Counted from the stretch's first letter, positions 1 to 7,885 are shown. The stretch is DNA of 11,193 nt from an uncultured Bacteroides sp. (GCA_900546355.1 URCM01000100.1:1-11193), one strand, 5' to 3'. Translations and numbers: made by a program. Notes: a model not told the origin generated them from the sequence alone.

Positions 1-37
1 TACAAAATAATTCTGTAACTTTGTCCTCGGTGATCAT
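1..37 (-). CDS. IS982-family transposase, N-terminal fragment (runs off the left edge)
   Basis: An ATG at 37-35 opens twelve codons reading MITEDKVTELFC before the window ends. This matches my recollection of the conserved N-terminus of Bacteroidales IS982-family transposases, which are DDE enzymes. Only 12 residues are visible, so the family call rests on recall of that short peptide. The catalytic domain lies outside the window. The gene is too short here to pass an ORF length filter. The AT-rich leader from 38 to about 140 would be the 5' end of the element. Confidence 0.6.
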   Translation of the reverse strand, partial: MITEDKVTELFC

Positions 38-163
38 AGCGATTATTGTTTGTAAGTCTTTGTATTTTAGCACTATAAAGTTACAGCAATTTTCGCTAAT
101 CACCAAATCTTCAAACACTTATATTTCATCGAACTCACGTTAAATAAGATTTGCCAAGTGACT
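38..163 (-). mobile_element. Probable IS leader and outer end between etfB and the transposase
   Basis: This AT-rich stretch has no gene. Read on the minus strand, it leads from the etfB stop into the transposase ATG. The outer IS end is probably near 140, where the minus strand reads ACGTGAGTTCGATGAAATAT. I cannot fix the boundary because the other terminal repeat is outside the window. If the end is at about 140, the IS lies some 24 bp downstream of the etfB stop, where an etfA gene would be expected in an intact operon. Confidence 0.4.
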
Positions 164-925
164 TCAAATACGGATTGCTTCTGCAAAATCGGCTGCACCT
201 GTACACCATTTGATTTCTTTTTTCCGGACAGGCACCGCAGTCGATACCACTCGTGTAGGAGAAGCATGCAAACCAACAGAAGACACATCTATGCCCATAT
301 CCTTCTCGTTCCAATGAAGAATTTCCTGTTGTTGCGCCCTGCGCCACCCCGATAAAGTCATGCAGGACAATTCTCCATTTTCGCGGCTCACCATCACAGC
401 GCAAGGCAGTTCGATTTCCATCCGCTGCAAACAGGTACCAGACTTCCGGCTGACAACTATTCCATGTGTCGTCAGTTGCTCAATAGCAGCCAGACAGGTG
501 ACTTGAGGAATATCCAACTGACCGGCTACTTCTGGTCCGACTTGTGCCGTATCGCCATCGATTGCCATTTTACCGAAAAACAATAAGTCGTATGCTCCTA
601 TTTTACGCACAGCCGAAGCCAACACCAGACTGGTACACCACGTGTCACTCCCGGCAAAAGCAGGAGAAGAAAGCAATATCGCCCTATCAGCTCCCCGCTG
701 CAAAGCTTCACGCAATACGGTTTCTGCCGAAGCAGGCCCCATACTGACCGCAATCACTTCTGCACCGCTTTGCCGTTTCAAGTCGAGTGCCATTTGCAAG
801 GCATATAAATCATCCGGATTTGTTTGGCTCAAAGCCGAAGAACGTTTCAATGTTTTTGTTACCAGATCAAGGTCTACTTTAGTTGAAAGAGGAACTTGCT
901 TTAAAAATACAATATATCTTTTCAT
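164..925 (-). CDS. etfB: Electron transfer flavoprotein, beta subunit
   Basis: A 253-aa protein of the ETF beta/FixA family. These soluble subunits bind AMP or FAD and pair with EtfA to pass electrons from flavin dehydrogenases to the respiratory chain. Visible family features are the N-terminal MKRYIVFLKQVP, the NPDDLYALQMAL segment (36-47), SMGP (61-64), and DGDTAQVGP at 123-131. An in-frame ATG at 1021 would add 32 residues but would overlap the oxidoreductase stop (987) and lacks family character. The ATG at 925 gives the canonical KQVP start, so I chose it. The C-terminus (AEAIRI) looks slightly shorter than usual, and the stop lies about 24 bp from the presumed IS end. The gene follows a DAO-type oxidoreductase remnant by 61 bp, which suggests that dehydrogenase donated electrons to it. 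No etfA is visible in the window. Confidence 0.88.
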   Translation of the reverse strand: MKRYIVFLKQVPLSTKVDLDLVTKTLKRSSALSQTNPDDLYALQMALDLKRQSGAEVIAVSMGPASAETVLREALQRGADRAILLSSPAFAGSDTWCTSLVLASAVRKIGAYDLLFFGKMAIDGDTAQVGPEVAGQLDIPQVTCLAAIEQLTTHGIVVSRKSGTCLQRMEIELPCAVMVSRENGELSCMTLSGWRRAQQQEILHWNEKDMGIDVSSVGLHASPTRVVSTAVPVRKKEIKWCTGAADFAEAIRI

Positions 926-986
926 CGTTTCATTTGTTTTTATTGTTTCCTTGAAAATTCGCCTTTTCATCTCCGCATCCAACCGA

Positions 987-1870
987 TTATCCGCCTTTCT
1001 TATTCGAACGTGCATCGGCACAACGCTGCTGGAATTCCGGAGAAAACGGATTCACTTCGCCGAAGCGTTCGGGAGCAAACAAAGCCGGATTGACAAAAGG
1101 TTGTTCACCGACAATCAGTTCCGAAGCCAAGCGTCCCATACCTCCACCTGCCGCAACACCGCCTCCGCAACATCCGGTTACAGTAAACAGCCCCTTGTAT
1201 GCATGTACCGCTCCAATGATAAACATGGCATCGGGCACATAACAAGACGGACCTGCCATGTAATGAGCAATAGGCAAATCTTCAATATCATGCAGATAAG
1301 GCTTCAGCAACGAAGCGCATTCGTCAAGCACAGTCCATTCGGCTTCTTTGTGGAAATCAAAATCTTCCAATTTTTCGGTCATGGCCGCCGGGTCAAACGC
1401 TTGGCAATGACTTTCACGTAAGCCGATAATCAAAGCACCCACATCCGAACGGGTAAATGCACGGGCATCAGGTATTACGGTAAACGGATGCCCTGCCGGA
1501 AAACGCTCCTTATCAATCTTCGTTATCCAGAAATGACTACGCACCGGAGTAAAAGGCAGACCGACATGCAAAGGACGCATCAACAAATTAGCCCACGAAC
1601 CTGCCGCATTGACAACAACCGGAGCTTCTACGCATTCACCGTCAGTCAACCGGACACCGCAAACACATTCTCCTTCAACCATTATCTCCTTCACTTTACA
1701 ATTTGGACGAAGCGTTACCCCCAAACGGGCAGCGGCTTTCGCATAGCTTGAACAAAGCAAAGCCGAATCAATAAATGCATCGGTAGGCATATAAAGTGCC
1801 ACATCGACTGCATCCACCTCCATCCACGGGAGCAATGCCTTCACTTTGTCTTTCGTAATACGTTCATTAG
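987..1870 (-). pseudogene. FAD-dependent oxidoreductase (DAO family), N-terminus deleted
   Basis: About 285 residues of the C-terminal two-thirds of a DAO-superfamily flavoprotein (sarcosine/dimethylglycine-dehydrogenase-like) are present. Supporting segments are ALYMPTDAFIDSALL, the VVNAAGSWANLL dinucleotide-fold segment, and a glycine-rich GLFTVTGCCGGGVAAGGG near the C-terminus. The N-terminal GxGxxG FAD-binding motif and roughly 130 preceding residues expected for the family are absent. The family-like reading begins around PNERITKDKVKALLPWM, immediately inside the tail of the upstream transporter gene. The frame is closed by a TGA at 1899-1901. A GTG at 1844 could start translation, but the product could not bind FAD normally. 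The substrate is unknown; amine or N-methyl amino acid oxidation is only a family-level guess. ETF is its likely electron acceptor, from the adjacent etfB. Confidence 0.75.
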
Positions 1871-2994
1871 GGTCACCGTGCCCAGATAGCCGATAAAGTC
1901 AATCATCGCTATAAAGAAACCTACATTCCCCTTGATTCGGAAACAAGCGATAAACCTGTCGAAGAAAACCGTCTGGAAAGTCAGGTAAGCGATATACAGC
2001 GACAAGCTTTCAATGAAAAGCCACATCACGGGCGAGAGGTCGAGTGTATCGTAATGATAAGACACATACGTCATGGTGAGGCATCCGGCAATCACCAGGG
2101 TCATCAGCCAAAGCAGCGTGCGGATATTGCTGCGGAAGAAGATGAACAGGGCGAAAATGCCTAAAATAATCAGCGTCACAATCGTATCTATCCGGGCGAA
2201 CATCCACGACGATTGGTTGCTCATATCCAATATATACACCAAGAAATCTTCCTTGATATCACGCAAAACGAGGAGCATGAAGTTGCCGATAAACAACAAA
2301 GTCAATATCGGCGCATATTTCAAAAAGAGCGCTTTACGTCCTTTACTGTCCAAAGTCACACGTTCATTACGCAAGGCAATGTATTCTGCCGTGGGCTGCG
2401 GAAGCCGCTTCAGCATGTATCCCATCAGCACCAGCAAAGGCAAGGCAAAACCGCCGATGACTGCAGGCATCCAGAACTGTCTGATGTGCATTTCGTTCAT
2501 GGCAAACAACCCAAAGCTTTTCGCCACGCCCGAACTGAACACCATGCTTACGCCCAACAGGCTTGCCAGAATGTCGGTCACTTTCCGCCCTTCGATAAAA
2601 CTGAATATCACGCCCCACATGCAGCCCAACGAAAGGCCATTGACAAACATCGCGATGACATTCCAAGGAGTATCCAGCAATCCGAACCCTACCAATGCCG
2701 CCTCGGCAAGCACTGCCGAACCTACAAAGAAACGGAAGCGGTTCTCCTTTTCAGTTCCGAAATAATCTTAATGCCGAAAAACTTGGCAATCACATAACCC
2801 AAAATCTGAATGGTGGTCACCGCCACTTTGTAATCGCTTCCAAAGAACTCCAATCCTTCAAACGAAGCCGCCGTATAAGGCTTGCGCAAGGCATACACCA
2901 ACGAATAAGAAAGCAATGCCGCACCTCCTGCCCACAAGATGAGCAGCACTTCCGATAAATTCCTGTTTTTAATCAATTGTTTCATATCTTTCAA
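1841..2994 (-). pseudogene. DUF5690-like MFS-type transporter, frameshifted and 3'-truncated
   Basis: Two reading frames together encode one polytopic membrane protein resembling the Bacteroidetes DUF5690/UhpC-like MFS family. The first (2994-2722) reads MKDMKQLIKNR...YSLVYALRKPYTA. The second continues with FFVGSAVLAEAALVGFG and many hydrophobic helices, down to 1841. Restoring one G in the minus-strand AAAAGGAGAACC near 2747 gives KRENRFRFFVG and joins the frames, so a 1-nt deletion in a short G run explains the break. The 3' end stops after GYLGTVTLMNVLRKTK, short of the last membrane helices I would expect. The restored length is about 383 aa against an expected 430 or so, and the tail merges into the oxidoreductase remnant. 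The ATG at 2985 is an equally plausible start. The likely role was uptake of the substrate of the neighbouring oxidoreductase; that substrate is not identifiable. Confidence 0.75.
1861..1900. other. Deletion junction between transporter and oxidoreductase genes
   Basis: On the minus strand, transporter-like codons (IDFIGYLGTV) end here. In a different frame, oxidoreductase-like codons (PNERITKDKVKALLPWM) begin. The transporter frame ends at 1841 and the oxidoreductase frame is open only from 1898. Missing are the 3' end of one gene and the 5' end of the next, so a single deletion removing both is the simplest reading. I cannot place the breakpoint to the base. Confidence 0.55.
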
Positions 2995-3016
2995 CGTTTT
3001 AGTCTGATTTCGAGTG

Positions 3017-3024
3017 CAAAGCTA
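3017..3024 (-). promoter_or_regulatory. Putative -7 promoter element of the transporter/oxidoreductase/etfB operon
   Basis: The minus strand reads TAGCTTTG, a full match to the Bacteroidetes -7 consensus TAnnTTTG, 22-31 bp upstream of the candidate start codons at 2994 and 2985. No good -33 TTTG is seen at the usual 19-21 bp spacing; the nearest is TTTC at 3041-3044. Confidence 0.45.
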
Positions 3025-3062
3025 CCCCACCCTTGATTCTGAAAGAATTAATTTATGATGTA

Positions 3063-3092
3063 TTATAAACCTCTTTTACAGGGCGTTTATAA
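3063..3092. promoter_or_regulatory. Inverted repeat between divergent promoters, candidate operator
   Basis: TTATAAAC (3063-3070) and GTTTATAA (3085-3092) form a perfect 8-bp inverted repeat with a 14-bp spacer. It lies in the gap between the divergent transporter operon and the putative regulator gene, and between their two predicted -7 elements. Position and symmetry suggest a repressor or activator site, possibly for that regulator. A similar motif appears at 4174-4200. Confidence 0.35.
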
Positions 3093-3161
3093 ATTCATCT
3101 TTATATTAAGATAATGTCACCGAAATGAAACAATTGAAATATTGCTGTAACATCTAAATCG

Positions 3162-3169
3162 TACATTTG
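3162..3169 (+). promoter_or_regulatory. Putative -7 promoter element of the regulator gene
   Basis: TACATTTG matches TAnnTTTG exactly. An upstream TTG at 3142-3144 is 17 bp away, a little closer than the preferred 19-21 bp. Transcription would start near 3176, giving about 45 nt of leader to the ATG at 3223. Confidence 0.45.
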
Positions 3170-3222
3170 TAAAAAAAATCAACAAAACGACCACGGACAG
3201 ATTACTCTCCCTTTACGAACGA

Positions 3223-4083
3223 ATGAAAAAGCTCCGCGAATCGGGGGTAAGGATGAAAGACATATCCGAAGAGACCGACATCGCTTCGAGCGTACTGTCG
3301 TCGCTCTACTCTTCCGTACTTCCGATGTATGTCAATCTTGTTTCGGGTGGAGAAGAGCAGGAAGCGGCATTAGACAAAGCCCTGCAACAAGTAAACAACG
3401 TATCGAAACGCAAACTGCTGGGATGCCTGGACACCTTATATGATAAGGTAAACCATATCTAGCCCCGGCAGGCGAGCAACAAGAACAATGCCCGCCCGTT
3501 CCTCGATGACATCGAAAAAGAAGCCTTGCGCTACCTGCCCAATGCAGGAATTTATACCGGACTGTATTTAGCATACAGTTCGTCTTCTTTCTCTGACGGA
3601 CTGAAAGTGGAACCGTATATGATAGCTTCTATCACCGACGGCGATGCGTTGCCCAAAGTTTATTCGCAAAACATGAACGGTGATTATTATGCAGGCGTGG
3701 GCGTGTTCTCTCCCTTCCAGATAGGGTATCTGATGTTCAACGAACAAAAGCACTTGCAATTGGCACTGAAAGTAGTCTTCTTGCAATTGCCGCTTATCGA
3801 ATACCCCGGTTGGATGGAAGGCATCTACCTGACACACGATTATAGCCGCAACCCCATCGCCCGGCGGGTAGTCTTCGTGCGCCAAGGAAATGAAATCCCC
3901 TTAGAGGAATTTGCCGAAATGCGTACGGAAGTCATTCCAAAAGACAAACTGAATGAAGAACAGCAAGCGTATTATGATTATACTTGCCAACAAGGAGACG
4001 TAATAAGAAGCATGATGCTGGTATCTCCCGAAAAAAACGTAAACGATTTGATGAGGGAAAAAGAATTATTAAAATTGCTCTAA
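3223..4083 (+). pseudogene. Putative helix-turn-helix regulator interrupted by an amber codon
   Basis: One frame runs from 3223 to 4083 and is broken only by TAG at 3460-3462. The first 79 residues include an HTH-like stretch, VRMKDISEETDIASSVLSS (about 9-27). After the stop, PRQASNKNNARPFLDDIEKEALRYLPNAGIYTG leads into a long, well-formed C-terminal region without its own ATG; the downstream open frame would have to start at a TTG at 3526. Restored length is about 286 aa. CAG to TAG is the simplest origin. Codons before 3223 (TDRLLSLYER) also look coding, so the true start may have been upstream, near the ATC at 3178-3180, with the start codon lost. I do not recognise the C-terminal domain. 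Being divergent from the transporter operon, it was probably its regulator. The pseudogene reading assumes no suppressor tRNA. Confidence 0.7.
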
Positions 4084-4104
4084 AAGATATTGCCCCCCAA
4101 TAAC

Positions 4105-4170
4105 ATAAGCACACAAAGACACGGAGATGCAGAGATTAAATACTCCTCCTGCCTGTCTTTGTGTGCTTAT
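4105..4170. repeat. 17-bp perfect inverted repeat between convergent genes
   Basis: ATAAGCACACAAAGACA (4105-4121) pairs perfectly with TGTCTTTGTGTGCTTAT (4154-4170) across a 32-nt loop. It sits between the 3' ends of the plus-strand regulator remnant and the minus-strand 194-aa gene, so it may act as a bidirectional terminator. There is no run of T after either arm. The arm and loop text (CAAAGACACGGAGATGCAGA) resembles the AAAGACACAGAG-like interspersed repeats I recall from many genomes, so it could instead be a dispersed repeat copy. Confidence 0.6.
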
Positions 4171-4173
4171 TGG

Positions 4174-4200
4174 TTATAAACGCGAGAACTGGGCGTTTAT
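4174..4200. repeat. Second TTATAAAC / GGGCGTTTAT motif at the 3' end of the 194-aa gene
   Basis: TTATAAAC (4174-4181) is followed after 9 bases by GGGCGTTTAT (4191-4200). Within this, ATAAACGC and GCGTTTAT form an 8-bp hairpin stem. It overlaps the stop codon (4197-4199) of the minus-strand gene and could serve as its terminator. The same two words, 10 bases apart, occur at 3063-3090. Confidence 0.45.
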
Positions 4201-4781
4201 CCTAACTCATCTGCACGAATACCCAACGACTGAAGCACGGAAAACCCTAATATGTCAAAGGAAAAATTTCCTTTGTAAACAGGTGGATTCATGCCCAACA
4301 CTGTAATTGCCGCCTTATTTCCTACCTTATTAATATAGTCACCCAAACGATTACCGTAACCATTTTCATCGGGTATGGCTATCATGCGCCGCACCTCCTT
4401 CGATTCGCCCAACAATTGGAACGATTCAAGAAACAAGTCCTCACGTGTAGCAAACCCCGAAGGCTGAAAGGCATAAAGCGAAAACTCGCCCAACCGACTC
4501 TTGAATGCCATAGCATGCAGTTCCTTTTCCAAATCGGCAGGAACACAAAACGAAAAACGTTTCATGCCGGCATCATAAATAAAAATCACTTGCACTTTTT
4601 CTTCCCCCAGCGTCACTCCGGCATCCAAGGCAAGACACTCCAAAAGCAGTGCCAAATCAGCTTTAGGCAATTCCCGTCCTATCAAAGGAGCAAAATGCGA
4701 CTTCAAATCGTTTCCAACTCGTTCCAAATAAGCCGCGTCCACCAGCATCACCACAGGGTCGAAAGGTATTTTCTGTTCCAT
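4197..4781 (-). CDS. Conserved-looking 194-aa protein of unknown function, possible NYN/PIN-like fold
   Basis: The ATG at 4781 (MEQKIPFDPVVMLVDAAYL) is preferred. The longer frame from 4850 adds 23 residues lacking similar character and runs over the promoter-like region. I recall proteins of this type beside clpB in Bacteroidales but cannot give a firm family name. A beta-strand ending in an acid (VVMLVDAAYL, D15), a second strand ending in an acid (VQVIFIYD, D70) and the pattern RRMIAIPDENGYGNRLGDYI followed by an NK-rich turn and AAITVLG (about 131-163) resemble the layout of NYN/LabA-type PIN-like nucleases. The usual SGDxDF motif is not preserved (PDE at 137-139). There is no signal peptide or membrane segment. 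It is divergent from clpB with 206 bp between starts. Function is not assigned; the fold idea is inference. Confidence 0.7.
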   Translation of the reverse strand: MEQKIPFDPVVMLVDAAYLERVGNDLKSHFAPLIGRELPKADLALLLECLALDAGVTLGEEKVQVIFIYDAGMKRFSFCVPADLEKELHAMAFKSRLGEFSLYAFQPSGFATREDLFLESFQLLGESKEVRRMIAIPDENGYGNRLGDYINKVGNKAAITVLGMNPPVYKGNFSFDILGFSVLQSLGIRADELG

Positions 4782-4810
4782 ATATTCGTTGTTTCTATCG
4801 GTTTGGGGGA

Positions 4811-4818
4811 TAAAGATA
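4811..4818 (-). promoter_or_regulatory. Weak -7-like element upstream of the 194-aa gene
   Basis: The minus strand reads TATCTTTA, one base off TAnnTTTG, about 30 bp upstream of the ATG at 4781. A TTTG lies 23 bp further upstream (plus-strand CAAA at 4842-4845), slightly beyond the preferred spacing. Confidence 0.28.
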
Positions 4819-4987
4819 CGAAACTTTACTGACAATTTGTACAAAACCAAGACAATATTACAGAAGGAAAGCGGTAAACAACTGACATTTAGGCAGATAT
4901 ATCCTGTTTTAGGCGTTTGGCAAAATATTTGATGATAAAGAAGCGTAACTGATTAACTAAAGAAAACAAAGAAAAGGAGATTACGAT

Positions 4988-7576
4988 ATGAACTTTAACA
5001 ACTTTACAATCAAATCGCAAGAGGCTGTGCAAGAAGCGGTCAATCTGGTACAGAGCCGCGGACAGCAAGCCATCGAGCCGGAACATTTGATGGCAGGGGT
5101 GCTGAAAGTGGGCGAAAATGTAACCAACTTCATTTTCCAGAAATTAGGCGTCAACGGTCAGCAAATCGCAACGGTACTCGACAGGCAAATAGCCTCGTTG
5201 CCAAAGGTTTCGGGAGGAGAGCCCTACCTGAGCCGTGACGCGAACGAAGTGTTGCAGAAAGCCGTAGACTACTCAAAGGAACTGGGCGATGAATATGTTT
5301 CGCTGGAAGCCATGCTGCTGGCATTGCTCAACGCGAAAAGCACTGTATCGACCATGCTGAAAGACGCAGGCATGACCGACAAGGAACTGCGTGCCGCCAT
5401 CAACGAACTTCGGCAAGGACAGAAAGTAACTTCGCAATCGAGTGAAGATACTTACCAGTCGCTGAACAAGTATGCCATCAACCTGATTGAAGCTGCCCGA
5501 AACGGAAAGCTCGACCCGGTCATCGGACGTGACGAAGAAATCCGTCGGGTACTCCAGATATTGAGCCGGCGTACGAAGAACAACCCGATTCTGATAGGTG
5601 AGCCGGGTACGGGTAAGACTGCTATCGTAGAAGGACTTGCCCAACGTATCTTGCGTGGTGACGTGCCCGAGAACCTGAAGAACAAGCAACTCTACTCCCT
5701 GGATATGGGTGCGCTGATTGCAGGTGCCAAGTATAAAGGTGAGTTCGAGGAGCGTTTGAAATCGGTTATCAACGAAGTGAAGAAGTCGGAAGGTAACATC
5801 ATCCTCTTCATCGATGAGATTCATACGCTGGTAGGCGCGGGTAAAGGAGAAGGTGCCATGGATGCTGCCAATATCCTGAAACCGGCATTGGCGCGTGGCG
5901 AATTGCGGAGCATCGGTGCCACTACCCTCGACGAATACCAGAAGTATTTCGAAAAGGATAAAGCCTTGGAGCGTCGGTTCCAGACCGTCATGGTAGACGA
6001 ACCGGATACGGCAAGCTCTATCTCCATTCTGCGTGGCTTGAAGGAACGTTACGAGAACCACCACCAGGTGCGTATCAAAGACGAAGCCATCATTGCCGCC
6101 GTGGAATTGAGCAACCGTTACATCACCGACCGTTTCTTGCCCGACAAGGCAATCGACCTGATGGATGAAGCTGCAGCCAAGCTGCGGATGGAGCGTGACT
6201 CACTTCCCGAAGAACTGGACGAAATCGAGCGTCGGTTGAAACAGCTTGAAATCGAACGCGAAGCTATCAAGCGGGAAAAGGACGAAGCCAAACTTGCCCA
6301 GCTGAACAAGGAAATAGCCGAACTGAAGGAACAGGAAACTTCGTACAAAGCCAAATGGCAGAGCGAGAAAGAACTGGTAAACAAGATTCAGCAGAACAAA
6401 AAGGAAATCGAGCAACTGAAGTTCGAAGCCGACCGTGCCGAGCGTGAAGGCGACTATGGCAAAGTAGCCGAAATCCGATACGGCAAATTGCAGGCACTGG
6501 AAAACGAAATCAAGAGCATACAGGAAGACCTGAAGAAAAAGCAGGGCGACAATGCGATGATTAAAGAAGAAGTGACCGCCGAGGATATCGCAGACGTAGT
6601 ATCGCGCTGGACAGGCATACCGGTCAGCAAGATGCTGCAAAGCGAACGCGACAAGTTGCTTCACTTGGAAGACGAACTGCATAAACGTGTCATCGGTCAG
6701 GATGAAGCCATCGAAGCCGTAGCAGACGCCGTGCGCCGGAGCCGTGCAGGACTGCAAGACCCGAAACGGCCTATCGGTTCATTCATCTTCCTGGGTACTA
6801 CCGGTGTAGGTAAGACCGAACTGGCGAAAGCGTTGGCAGAATACCTGTTCGATGATGAATCGCTGATGACCCGTATCGATATGAGCGAGTACCAAGAGAA
6901 ACATACCGTTTCCCGACTGATTGGTGCGCCTCCGGGCTACGTAGGTTATGATGAAGGCGGACAACTGACCGAAGCCGTACGGCGGAAACCTTATTCGGTC
7001 GTGCTTTTCGATGAAATCGAGAAGGCACACCCCGATGTATTCAACATCCTGCTTCAGGTATTGGACGACGGACGATTGACCGATAACAAGGGACGTACGG
7101 TGAACTTCAAGAACACCATCATCATCATGACTTCCAATTTGGGAAGCTCATACATACAGAGTCAGTTCGAAAAGATTAACGACCAGAATCATGACCAAGT
7201 CGTAGAAGAGACCAAGAAGGAAGTGATGGAGATGCTGAAAAAGACCATCCGTCCGGAATTCTTGAACCGTATCGACGAAATCATCATGTTCCAGCCGCTT
7301 GACAAGAACCAAATCAAGCAGATTGTCCGCCTGCAAATCAACGGCATACAGAAGATGTTGGCTGATAATGGCGTAACGTTACAGATGACAGACGAAGCCG
7401 TCGAGTTCCTCGCCACGGCAGGATTCGACCCTGAATTTGGCGCACGTCCGGTCAAGCGTGCCATCCAACGTTACCTGCTCAACGACTTGTCGAAGAAGTT
7501 ACTGGCTCAGGAAGTCGACCGCACGAAACCGATTGTGGTGGAACGCAGTGCCGACGGACTGAAGTTCCGCAACTAA
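4988..7576 (+). CDS. clpB: ATP-dependent disaggregase ClpB (Hsp100)
   Basis: An intact 862-aa ClpB, the usual family length. This cytosolic hexameric AAA+ machine threads aggregated proteins through its pore and works with DnaK/DnaJ/GrpE. In order: a Clp N domain (1-145); AAA1 with Walker A GEPGTGKT (204-211), pore-loop tyrosine Y249 in KYKGEFE, Walker B ILFIDE (272-277) and paired Arg fingers R329/R330; the coiled-coil middle domain (about 400-525) that distinguishes ClpB from ClpA/ClpC; then AAA2 with Walker A GTTGVGKT (603-610), pore loop GYVGYDEGG (650-658) and Walker B VVLFDE (671-676). No catalytic residue appears to be missing. The start is supported by AAGGAG at 4974-4979, 8 bp before the ATG; this is a strong Shine-Dalgarno for a Bacteroidetes gene. 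It looks monocistronic, with its own terminator. No clear TAnnTTTG or CIRCE element is seen upstream. Confidence 0.98.
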   Translation: MNFNNFTIKSQEAVQEAVNLVQSRGQQAIEPEHLMAGVLKVGENVTNFIFQKLGVNGQQIATVLDRQIASLPKVSGGEPYLSRDANEVLQKAVDYSKELGDEYVSLEAMLLALLNAKSTVSTMLKDAGMTDKELRAAINELRQGQKVTSQSSEDTYQSLNKYAINLIEAARNGKLDPVIGRDEEIRRVLQILSRRTKNNPILIGEPGTGKTAIVEGLAQRILRGDVPENLKNKQLYSLDMGALIAGAKYKGEFEERLKSVINEVKKSEGNIILFIDEIHTLVGAGKGEGAMDAANILKPALARGELRSIGATTLDEYQKYFEKDKALERRFQTVMVDEPDTASSISILRGLKERYENHHQVRIKDEAIIAAVELSNRYITDRFLPDKAIDLMDEAAAKLRMERDSLPEELDEIERRLKQLEIEREAIKREKDEAKLAQLNKEIAELKEQETSYKAKWQSEKELVNKIQQNKKEIEQLKFEADRAEREGDYGKVAEIRYGKLQALENEIKSIQEDLKKKQGDNAMIKEEVTAEDIADVVSRWTGIPVSKMLQSERDKLLHLEDELHKRVIGQDEAIEAVADAVRRSRAGLQDPKRPIGSFIFLGTTGVGKTELAKALAEYLFDDESLMTRIDMSEYQEKHTVSRLIGAPPGYVGYDEGGQLTEAVRRKPYSVVLFDEIEKAHPDVFNILLQVLDDGRLTDNKGRTVNFKNTIIIMTSNLGSSYIQSQFEKINDQNHDQVVEETKKEVMEMLKKTIRPEFLNRIDEIIMFQPLDKNQIKQIVRLQINGIQKMLADNGVTLQMTDEAVEFLATAGFDPEFGARPVKRAIQRYLLNDLSKKLLAQEVDRTKPIVVERSADGLKFRN

Positions 7577-7602
7577 TCGAACGATAAACCAATAACCTCA
7601 CC

Positions 7603-7655
7603 AATAGGAGGCAAACACAGTACACCGGTGTTTACCTCCTATTTTTGTTATTTTT
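7603..7655 (+). terminator. Rho-independent terminator of clpB
   Basis: AATAGGAGGCAAACAC (7603-7618) pairs with GTGTTTACCTCCTATT (7628-7643) with a single C/A mismatch. TTTTTGTTATTTTT follows. It begins 26 bp after the clpB stop and is one of the clearest terminators in the window. Confidence 0.85.
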
Positions 7656-7717
7656 CATAGATACAGGCGATATGTCTATTTCATAACAGGCACCAGCCTG
7701 CAAAAACAACGGTTATC

Positions 7718-7837
7718 TCAATGACCATATCGATACAGGTTGTAGCCTAAATAAAACAGATAAACTCCAGCAACAAGCAGCATTAACACTACCACCAACC
7801 AAGGTCTGGGTTTCCCTACAAAAATACCGGTTTCCAT
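7718..7837 (-). CDS. 39-aa single-pass membrane protein, unknown function
   Basis: A short protein with a polar N-terminus (METGIFVGKPRP), one hydrophobic segment of about 20 residues (WLVVVLMLLVAGVYLFYLGY, 13-32) and a short tail, NLYRYGH. I chose the ATG at 7837 because GAAGGA lies just upstream on the minus strand. The alternative frame from 7900 adds 21 residues and would begin inside the tandem repeats. The KPRPW...YNLYRYG layout looks designed rather than random, and the segment is clearly membrane-spanning. It converges with clpB. I cannot name a family. It may be a small stress or envelope protein, but nothing in the sequence proves that it is expressed. Confidence 0.55.
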   Translation of the reverse strand: METGIFVGKPRPWLVVVLMLLVAGVYLFYLGYNLYRYGH

Positions 7838-7885
7838 ATTTCCTTCTTTCTTTTTTAAGTAAGCCAATATATACCCCCTGAAAAT

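Noticed and set aside
642..1421. Long plus-strand open frame (259 codons) across etfB and the oxidoreductase
   Set aside because: It lies wholly antisense to genes with clear family features. Its translation is Ser/Arg-rich and low in character, typical of a shadow frame.
2073..2797. Overlapping plus-strand frames (230 and 194 codons) across the transporter
   Set aside because: They are antisense to a membrane protein. The translations have no domain pattern, and one is His/Gln-rich as expected from reversed hydrophobic codons.
4851..4987. CIRCE or other heat-shock operator upstream of clpB
   Set aside because: No inverted repeat of the TTAGCACTC type is present. The nearest -7-like box, AATATTTG (4924-4931), lacks a spaced -33 partner.
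5273..6064. 263-codon minus-strand frame inside clpB
   Set aside because: It is a shadow of the very strong clpB coding sequence, with no start signal or recognisable motif.
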